Source: an uncultured Collinsella sp.
GTDB lineage: Bacteria > Actinomycetota > Coriobacteriia > Coriobacteriales > Coriobacteriaceae
Assembly: GCA_902468045.1 (NCBI GenBank)
Contig: CABQXG010000073.1
Coordinates: forward strand, 1-6,692
Reading direction: 5' to 3'
Length of the DNA stretch: 6,692 bases
The position numbers and the translations under genes are program-made. Numbering within the stretch: the first letter of the stretch is position 1; each line of letters begins with the position of its first letter. The notes under the pieces are model-generated. The model had not been told where the DNA came from and made no database searches. It was given only the letters and a program-made list of their open reading frames with translations. This document shows, in pieces, positions 1-4,951 of the stretch.

Positions 1-377
1 TGGTTGTGGGGGCCCGCCGTTGTGGAAAGACGTATCGCCTGTATCAGGAGATGCAGCGGCTTCAGGGCCGGGGCGTCGAGCTTGACCGGATGCTTTACTT
101 TAATTTTGAGGACGAGCGCTTGCGCCCGTATGAGTCATCGCTGCTGGCGGACGTGCTCGACACGTTCTATGCGCTGTATCCTGCTGCTCGAACCGAGGGC
201 GCTTACATTTTCTTTGACGAGATCCAGGAAATTCCCGAATGGGGTGCGTTTCTGCGGCGTGTAGTCGATACGGAGAAAGCGACCGTCTATGTGACGGGAT
301 CTTCTTCTAAGATGCTGTCCTCAGAGCTTAAGAGCGAGTTCAGGGGTCGTTCTCTTATACGGGAGCTTTTCCGTTGA
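1..377 (+). pseudogene. AAA_14-type ATPase, N-terminal part, cut by window edge and frameshifted
   Basis: This is the nucleotide-binding part of an AAA_14/DUF4143 ATPase. The reading frame is already open at base 3, so the true start lies outside the window, probably a few tens of codons upstream. A Walker A loop, GARRCGKT, lies at 9-32. A Walker B stretch, IFFDEIQEIPEW, has its Asp-Glu pair at 216-221. A sensor-like TGSSSKMLS segment starts near 294. The frame ends early at a TGA (375-377) just after ...RSLIRELFR, where family members continue ELFPLSFxEY. That continuation is present in the next frame starting at 374, so this is one gene split by a one-base deletion. These proteins are common, often multicopy, in gut anaerobes; their role is poorly defined. 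Confidence is high for the family and moderate that the break is real rather than a sequencing error. Confidence 0.85.
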
Positions 378-1225
378 GTTTTTCGGAATACGTTCGATAT
401 AAGACGGGGAACGTTTTCGAGCCAGATGCGACCTTTTCCCCAAGCGATGCAGCGCTGCTTCGACATCATCTGATCGGATATCTTGAACGAGGGGGATTCA
501 TCGCGACACTTGAGCAGACGCCCACAGACGCGATTCAGCTGCTACAGGAATATGCTTCGCGAACGGTCGCTATGGACGACGTTGAGCGTTACGACGTCAA
601 GAACCCTCGCTTGGCATCGCTGTTCCTAACGCGGTGTATGGCATCTTCGGGACGAGAGCTGTCAGTGAACAAAGTGTACAACGAGTTCAAGAGCAGACAG
701 ATACCCGTCAGTCGTAATTCGCTCAGCGATTTACTTGAGTATTATGAGGATGCCTACCTGTTATTTTCTGTGCCGGAGTTCACGCGTTCATTGGCAAATA
801 ACATGCGGTCTGCGTCTAAGGTCTACGCTGTCGACCCTGCGATGTTTGGAGCATTCTCTCCCGCATCAGCATTGGACCAGGGCCAGAGGCTCGAGACCGC
901 AGTGTTCAATGCGCTAAGAAGAAGGACTCCCGCGGTGAGGACCGGCTCGGTCTGCCGCCTGCTGATCAAAGAGAAGAGCAAAAGCCATGAGGTGGACTTT
1001 GTGGCTGGGGACGCACTTCTCATGCGGGCTTATAGCCTGATTCAGGTGAGTGTGGATATGGCAAGTGAGAAAACGCGCGAGCGCGAAATTGCCGCGCTTG
1101 ATGCCTCGATGGCCCAGTTCGATCTTGGCGAGTCGGCAATCGTTACCATGGATGAGCAGGCCGATATTCCATGCGAACACGGTGTGGTACACGTTGTGCC
1201 CGCATGGAAGTGGCTCCTTGCCTAA
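374..1225 (+). pseudogene. DUF4143 ATPase, C-terminal part, out of frame with its N-terminal half
   Basis: This is the continuation of the ATPase upstream, about 283 codons from TTG 374 to TAA 1223-1225. It begins LSFSEYVRYKTG, the usual linker after the ATPase core. A helical region with a winged-helix-like part follows (NKVYNEFKSRQIPVSRNSLSDLLEYYEDAYLL, split here only for description), then the DUF4143 C-terminal domain. That domain has the KSHEVDFV motif near 988 and YSLIQVS near 1030, followed by the REIAALD helix. It resembles a restriction-nuclease fold, but the E-x-K triad position reads Q-V-S, as is common in this family, so nuclease activity is unlikely. The TTG at 374 overlaps the upstream TGA and has no convincing ribosome-binding site, so separate translation is doubtful. 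Codons such as CTA AGA AGA AGG near 913-924 differ from the neighbouring genes. A hairpin terminator follows. Confidence 0.85.
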
Positions 1226-1240
1226 TCATCTACGGATCGT

Positions 1241-1265
1241 GGGGCCAGGACCTCCTGGCCCCTTT
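1241..1265 (+). terminator. Rho-independent-like terminator after the ATPase
   Basis: GGGGCCAGGA (1241-1250) and TCCTGGCCCC (1253-1262) are exact reverse complements; with the innermost pairs open this gives a 9-bp stem and a 4-base loop. Only a short T run (TTTAT) follows on the + strand. It starts 15 bases after the ATPase stop codon. On the - strand the stem is not followed by T residues, so it fits + strand transcription better, although it may also slow the convergent - strand transcript ending at 1298. Confidence 0.7.
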
Positions 1266-1297
1266 ATCACGGTTGGGGAGCACCATGATGCGCCCGG

Positions 1298-2800
1298 CTA
1301 ATCCTGGGCCTTGATGCTCGGCATCAGAATCTGGGCGAGGTAGTCGGTCTCGAGTTTGGTCGCGGCGTCAGCCTTGCCGTCTTTGCCGACCAGGTCGTTT
1401 TTGATCTGGCTGTATGTGTAGCGGTTGCCGGTCGTGAGCTCGACAAGCTCAATCGCCGTATCCATGGGGTAGGTCGACACAGGGTCCTGCGTGCGTCCAT
1501 TAACGGTTTGCGGAATCACGTACGGATAGACAGGACCGCTCGCATAGACGGTGTAGCCGTTACCTAGGCTGACCGTGCCCAAAACCGTATCGCCGTCGTC
1601 GGGCGTAAAGGTCTCGCCGTCGCGCACCGCGACGAGCGTCACGAGCGGTGTGTTGGTGTCGCCGTCCAGATAAATGCACAGCGTACTGCCGTTTTGCCAG
1701 GTGGCGACTTTGCCATACCACTCAACCGGAATATCGAGCTGATACAGGTCCGTCGCCTTGTGTCGAGCGTCGGCATCGCGGGCGGACTGTGCTTCGCTTG
1801 CGCTTACGGCGTTGGCGGCGGCATCGCGGCGTGTAATTGCCGCCTGCTGGAGTATCTTTGCCGCGGCGGCAGAGCTCGCGCCGCCTTCCTCGGCATACTT
1901 GGCGGCGGCATCGATCTGGTCGTCAGTCACCGTGTCGGCCGAAGGCACCTTGAGCCTAAAGGTGGCCTGGGCACTCAAATCCTGTCCATCGCTCTTAATG
2001 GTGACCTGCGTCTTGGTGGTCGGCACGGTGTAAATGGTACCGTCGGCTGCGATGGGGGACCCAGCGATGGAGAGCGTGTAATCGCCGGGCAGCAGCTTAA
2101 TGCCGCGACCATGCTCGTCAACGTAGAGCGTTTCGCTCACGGAAGAACCGTCGGAATCCTGGCCGCTCACCTGCACGGGAATCTTGGAACCAGTTGAGCA
2201 GTCGAGCCCTGCGGCATGCACGCCAATCTGCACCGACATCATCGTGTGCGCACTGGCGGCGACAGCGGCAGCCTGCTCTTGCTGATATCCGTTCCAGGCA
2301 GCATAGCCTGCGCCGCCGGCGACGAGCGCGACGGCCACAACGCCGGCAACCATCAGGTTGCGGCGCTTGGGCGGCATCTTACGATGACGAACCTCGGCTT
2401 CGCGTGCCGAAGGGACGGACGGTAGGGGAATATCGCCCATGGCGATGGTCTCGTCCACGGCAGGCGCGGAGCCCAGGCCGGGAAGCTCGCGGGTCAGCGA
2501 ATCTTCGGCCGGTAAGCTGTCGAGCAAGATGGTTTCCTCGCTCGTGTCGGATTCGGGCTGGTCGTCGGCCTTGCATTCGGATTCCTCGTGCCCCGCCTCG
2601 TCTTCGGTGGGCGTGGCGCTATCGTCTTTTGCATCCTGATCATCGGGCTGCGCCTCGATTTCTGGCTCATCCTGCACATCAACGCTCGGATCGTCAAACG
2701 CAATCTCGGCCAGCGCGATCTGGTCTAGGCTCTCCAGGGCCTCGGCGCACGCTTCTGCATCTTGGGCCGCATCCTCTTGGCCCATCGTCTCATCTTTCAT
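1298..2800 (-). CDS. Membrane-anchored protein with acidic cytoplasmic N-terminus and extracellular C-terminal domain
   Basis: I do not recognise a named gene. The 500-residue product has four visible parts. Residues 1-137 are strongly Asp/Glu-rich and probably disordered and cytoplasmic. A basic patch (RHRKMPPKRR, 138-147) precedes one membrane helix at about 149-168 (MVAGVVAVALVAGGAGYAAW), predicting a type II (N-in) topology. Residues about 185-285 look like a beta-rich domain with an LPGDYTLSI segment, as in carboxypeptidase-regulatory-like folds. An Ala-rich helical linker (about 290-348) leads to a C-terminal domain starting LDIPVEWYGKV (355-365), a pattern I associate with secreted proteins of Coriobacteriia. 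Start choice: ATG 2800 has GGGGGA about 5 bases upstream; the frame is open further up to 3007, but that would read through the strong terminator at 2926-2960. Three similar motifs, DETMG, EETILL and DETIAM, occur in the acidic part. The gene appears monocistronic. A role in the cell envelope is inferred only from topology. Confidence 0.85.
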   Translation of the reverse strand: MKDETMGQEDAAQDAEACAEALESLDQIALAEIAFDDPSVDVQDEPEIEAQPDDQDAKDDSATPTEDEAGHEESECKADDQPESDTSEETILLDSLPAEDSLTRELPGLGSAPAVDETIAMGDIPLPSVPSAREAEVRHRKMPPKRRNLMVAGVVAVALVAGGAGYAAWNGYQQEQAAAVAASAHTMMSVQIGVHAAGLDCSTGSKIPVQVSGQDSDGSSVSETLYVDEHGRGIKLLPGDYTLSIAGSPIAADGTIYTVPTTKTQVTIKSDGQDLSAQATFRLKVPSADTVTDDQIDAAAKYAEEGGASSAAAAKILQQAAITRRDAAANAVSASEAQSARDADARHKATDLYQLDIPVEWYGKVATWQNGSTLCIYLDGDTNTPLVTLVAVRDGETFTPDDGDTVLGTVSLGNGYTVYASGPVYPYVIPQTVNGRTQDPVSTYPMDTAIELVELTTGNRYTYSQIKNDLVGKDGKADAATKLETDYLAQILMPSIKAQD

Positions 2801-2866
2801 ATATCCCCCAAGCTCAATATCGGGACAACACTGTACCCAAAAACGGGACCCCATAGAGCCGCCGCA

Positions 2867-2879
2867 GGATTTGAAATCC
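2867..2879. repeat. 13-bp palindrome in the leader of the membrane-anchored protein gene
   Basis: GGATTTGAAATCC is a perfect inverted repeat with 6-bp arms around one central base. It overlaps the start site predicted from the candidate -10 box at 2883-2888, a position where a repressor would block transcription. It could equally be a chance palindrome; no second copy was found in the window. Confidence 0.4.
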
Positions 2880-2882
2880 GAT

Positions 2883-2911
2883 TTTATATATGCGCATGTT
2901 TTTGAATGAAA
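2883..2911 (-). promoter_or_regulatory. Weak promoter candidate for the membrane-anchored protein gene
   Basis: On the - strand, TATAAA (2888-2883) makes a good -10 box in an AT-rich patch. It is preceded at 17 bases by TTTCAT (2911-2906), a poor -35 box. Transcription would start near 2876, leaving a leader of about 75 bases before ATG 2800. It lies just downstream of the terminator of the neighbouring operon, where a new promoter is expected. The -35 match is weak, so this is a suggestion only. Confidence 0.3.
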
Positions 2912-2919
2912 GTACAACA

Positions 2920-2960
2920 ACAAAAAGCCCCGGAAAGCGGGCGAATCGCTTTCCGGGGCT
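2920..2960 (-). terminator. Strong Rho-independent terminator of the TetR-DUF5692 operon
   Basis: AGCCCCGGAAAGCG (2926-2939) and CGCTTTCCGGGGCT (2947-2960) pair perfectly over 14 bp around a 7-base loop. Read on the - strand the stem is followed by TTTTTGTTGTTG, a good T tract. It lies about 70 bases past the stop codon of the DUF5692 gene, so it ends that transcript and insulates the next gene, whose start at 2800 lies beyond it. Confidence 0.9.
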
Positions 2961-3027
2961 GCGCATGACGCGCGATTGCGGCGTCGGCTAAGTTTGCCTA
3001 CATCCAAATGTGGACGGAATAAACACG

Positions 3028-4035
3028 TTACTCGGCGTGCGCGTAATCAACCTTGGCGCGGCGGGCAGTGGCCTTCTCCCAATCGCTGGTGCCCTCAAAG
3101 ACGTCCTGCTTGTAGGGGTTGCGGCCGAGCTTCTTGGCACGGTAGGCGATGTAGATGATTGCGGCGACGTTGGCGATCAGCGCGGCGATCGAGACCGCGG
3201 TGGCGGCGCCGGGGTCGAGCGTGGAGTGGGTCACAAAGATGGACTCCTCCTGGAAGTACGGGAACACCTGGGCAAACATGCACCAAATAGCAAGCGTAAA
3301 GGCGCGGTTCTGAATCCAGCCGCCCTTGTTCCAGATAAAGGCGGCGACGGTGGGCGCCAGCAGCAGCGCAAAGCCGCAGAACCAGGAGTGGGTGGGCAGG
3401 CAGTTGTAGGTGTAGCAGAAGTTCCAGATATCGTAGGCGATGATGTAGACCCAAGTCATGTCGGGCCACAACATGTCGGTCTGATCCTCGGAGGCGTAGA
3501 CGCTCCACCAACCGGTCATGCAGAAGATGTTGATGAGACCGGCGATGCCGTTGAACACGTTGTTCCAGCCGGCAAGCTGCGTGGCACCCTCGGAGGTGAC
3601 CCAGGTGGACTGGCCCAGGACAAAGAAGTGATAGGCGCTCTCGAAGTCGGACACGACGGCGATCATGATGTTGATGGCGACGATCACAAACGGCCACGCG
3701 CGGAACCAATGCGCCTTGCCGATCTTGCCCCACTGGTACTTAATGGCAATGAAGCCCCAGCAACCGGCCAGAGCCGCGTACACCTTGGCGTAGTGGAACC
3801 AGCTGTTCTGGTACACATGGGTGGGGTTGGTGAGCGCCCACTCGGCGCCCTGTGAGACGCCGATGGCGATGGCGACGCAGTAGATGGTCATGGCCAACGG
3901 AGCCACGCCAAAGATGATTGCCGCGCCCAGCTTGGTGCGGCGGCCGACCTCGTTGAGCACGATCAGGCCAATAAAGACCATGGCCCAGCCGGCCCAGTGG
4001 ATAAGGGTATCGCTACCCCAAACATCGAACAGCAT
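3028..4035 (-). CDS. DUF5692 family polytopic membrane protein
   Basis: The 335-residue product is an integral membrane protein with about nine hydrophobic segments (roughly 11-28, 36-60, 82-99, 112-128, 158-176, 193-210, 217-235, 244-262, 277-298). From memory of the family, it matches DUF5692: conserved-looking stretches are WFHYAKVYAALAGCWGFIAI, NVFNGIAGLIN, MLWPDMTWVYIIAYDIWNF and YNCLPTHSWF. It is unusually rich in Trp, 21 of 335, many near membrane boundaries. The C-terminal tail (about 299-335) is hydrophilic and basic, so probably cytoplasmic. ATG 4035 has an AAAGGAGA ribosome-binding site about 6 bases upstream. It lies 63 bp after the TetR gene in the same direction and ends at a strong terminator, so the two probably form one operon. 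No characterised function is known to me; transporter, sensor or membrane redox partner are all open. Length is full. Confidence 0.85.
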   Translation of the reverse strand: MLFDVWGSDTLIHWAGWAMVFIGLIVLNEVGRRTKLGAAIIFGVAPLAMTIYCVAIAIGVSQGAEWALTNPTHVYQNSWFHYAKVYAALAGCWGFIAIKYQWGKIGKAHWFRAWPFVIVAINIMIAVVSDFESAYHFFVLGQSTWVTSEGATQLAGWNNVFNGIAGLINIFCMTGWWSVYASEDQTDMLWPDMTWVYIIAYDIWNFCYTYNCLPTHSWFCGFALLLAPTVAAFIWNKGGWIQNRAFTLAIWCMFAQVFPYFQEESIFVTHSTLDPGAATAVSIAALIANVAAIIYIAYRAKKLGRNPYKQDVFEGTSDWEKATARRAKVDYAHAE

Positions 4036-4098
4036 GCTGCTCTCCTTTCACACGCCCGCGGCCCCTCTTCTGATCGCGGGCAGTTTGGCCAAATGTCG

Positions 4099-4761
4099 TC
4101 AGTTCTGGGGCTTGCGCTCCGGATACTTGGCGGTATAGCCCTCGATGTGGAGTGTCGAGGCGATGATTTCCTTGACCGTCTCGTCGGGCACATCGGGGTG
4201 CGTGCGGATATACATCAACAACCCCATGATGAGGGTGTAGAACGTCTCGTAGACATGGTCGATGCGTAGCTCATGATGGGCGACAAAATCCACCACGGTG
4301 GTGTCGCAGATATACTGCGCCACGCGTTGGACCACGTTGTGCAGAAAGCCGCCGTAGAGCGCACCGCTGCTGGAGGTGAGCGTACTCGGCAGCTCGTGGC
4401 CGCTGGCGACCAGGCGCTTAAAGAGCGGGGCGACGGTGTCGAGTGCGCCCTCGATATCGCCGACGGTGCGGTTGGCATTCCACTGCTCGAGCTCGGAGAT
4501 AAAACCGTCGATTGCCTCGTCCATGACGGCGGTGACGGCGGCGTCCATGTCGGCGAAGTAGTGGTAGAACAGCGAGCGCGTGCAGCCGGCTCGCTTGGTC
4601 ACGGCCGATACCGATAGGTGGGATACGCCCAGCTCGGAGCTTACGGTGCGCACGGCATCGAGGATCTCGCGACGGCGTTCGTCGCCCGTCAAGCGCTTTG
4701 CCGCGCTATCGGATGCGGGGACGGCATTGACCGCAGAGGTATCTGCTGTGTTGTTGCCCAT
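4099..4761 (-). CDS. TetR family transcriptional regulator
   Basis: This is a DNA-binding repressor of the TetR/AcrR family, 220 residues from ATG 4761. The helix-turn-helix occupies about residues 27-73: DERRREILDAVRTVSSELG, then the recognition part SVSAVTKRAGCTRSLFYHYF, ending in the FYHYF motif typical of the family. The first ~25 residues are low complexity and probably disordered. The remaining ~145 residues form the helical dimer and ligand domain, which gives no clue to the ligand. ATG 4761 is preferred because a purine-rich AAAGGCGG lies upstream; ATG 4779 is also in frame (226 residues), but its AGAGG touches the start codon. The gene heads an operon with the DUF5692 gene. The divergent region upstream carries paired palindromes of operator size, so autoregulation is likely, and control of the divergent flavoprotein gene is possible. 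Confidence 0.92.
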   Translation of the reverse strand: MGNNTADTSAVNAVPASDSAAKRLTGDERRREILDAVRTVSSELGVSHLSVSAVTKRAGCTRSLFYHYFADMDAAVTAVMDEAIDGFISELEQWNANRTVGDIEGALDTVAPLFKRLVASGHELPSTLTSSSGALYGGFLHNVVQRVAQYICDTTVVDFVAHHELRIDHVYETFYTLIMGLLMYIRTHPDVPDETVKEIIASTLHIEGYTAKYPERKPQN

Positions 4762-4789
4762 GCGTTTGCCGCCTTTCATCCTCTTTTGC

Positions 4790-4804
4790 CTGACCGTTCG
4801 CCTA
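4790..4804. promoter_or_regulatory. Degenerate third operator-like box
   Basis: CTGACCGTTCGCCTA matches the palindrome at 4821-4835 at 11 of 15 positions, keeping the TGAC and GTTCG cores, but it has lost most of its symmetry. It sits between the TetR start codon and the two clear palindromes, 31 bp from the nearer one. It may be a weak accessory site or a decayed duplicate. Confidence 0.35.
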
Positions 4805-4810
4805 ACAGTC

Positions 4811-4841
4811 TTGAATATTGTTGACGGTTCGTCAATACTAT
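4811..4841 (+). promoter_or_regulatory. Possible promoter for the divergent flavoprotein gene
   Basis: TTGAAT (4811-4816) and TACTAT (4836-4841) are separated by 19 bases, longer than ideal. On the opposite strand the same patch reads TAGTAT (4840-4835), a possible -10 for the TetR operon. Both lie against or between the two palindromes, so a bound repressor would occlude them. The leader to ATG 4952 would be about 100 bases. The -10 and -35 assignments are weak; the region as a divergent control region is more certain than the exact boxes. Confidence 0.35.
4821..4835. promoter_or_regulatory. Probable TetR operator, copy 1
   Basis: TTGACG-GTT-CGTCAA is a perfect 6+3+6 inverted repeat in the TetR/flavoprotein intergenic region. 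Its size and symmetry suit a TetR dimer. It shares its arms (TTGAC/GTCAA) and spacing with the copy centred 23 bp away, about two helical turns. That the adjacent TetR protein binds it is inferred from position and duplication. Confidence 0.7.
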
Positions 4842-4843
4842 TT

Positions 4844-4858
4844 TTGACACAATGTCAA
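4844..4858. promoter_or_regulatory. Probable TetR operator, copy 2
   Basis: TTGACA-CAA-TGTCAA is a second perfect 6+3+6 inverted repeat, differing from copy 1 only at the inner base of each arm and in the three central bases. Each arm is also an exact -35 consensus hexamer, one on each strand, although no good -10 lies 16-18 bases from either. The box may therefore combine operator and -35 functions, or may be purely an operator. Confidence 0.7.
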
Positions 4859-4951
4859 CTAATGGCGGGTGAACGGCATGGGGGCATGCCCGGCCTGCAA
4901 AATAGAGGGGTGCCGCGGTCTCGCCGGGCTGTGGCAAGAGAAGGGACAACC

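Noticed and set aside
2194..2856. + strand open frame of 220 codons opposite the membrane-anchored protein gene
   Set aside because: Arg/Pro/Ser-rich product typical of an antisense shadow; it also runs into the leader region.
2840..2881. Resemblance of GGATTTCAAATCC (- strand) to the anticodon arm of tRNA-Sec, with GGCGG following
   Set aside because: There is no D arm, acceptor stem or GGTTCGA T loop around it, and the expected variable-arm pairing is absent, so it is most likely chance.
2801..3007. N-terminal extension of the membrane-anchored protein by 69 residues
   Set aside because: It would span the strong - strand terminator at 2926-2960 and the extra residues look non-coding; ATG 2800 has its own GGGGGA site.
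3010..3855. + strand open frame of 281 codons opposite the DUF5692 gene
   Set aside because: Gly/Val/Asp-rich product without domains, antisense to a membrane protein with family matches and a good ribosome-binding site.
4054..4081. Hairpin GCCCGCG/CGCGGGC between the TetR and DUF5692 genes
   Set aside because: Only 7 bp with a 14-base loop and no T tract on the - strand; not enough to call a terminator or attenuator.
4888..4929. GCCCGGC/GCCGGGC pairing in the flavoprotein leader, suggesting a riboswitch
   Set aside because: A single 7-bp GC stem with a 28-base loop in GC-rich DNA; no known riboswitch core was recognised.
4862..4951. Earlier in-frame starts of the flavoprotein at ATG 4862 or 4886
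   Set aside because: The extra residues are Arg/Gly-rich without domain support and these ATGs lack a ribosome-binding site as good as AAGGGA before 4952.
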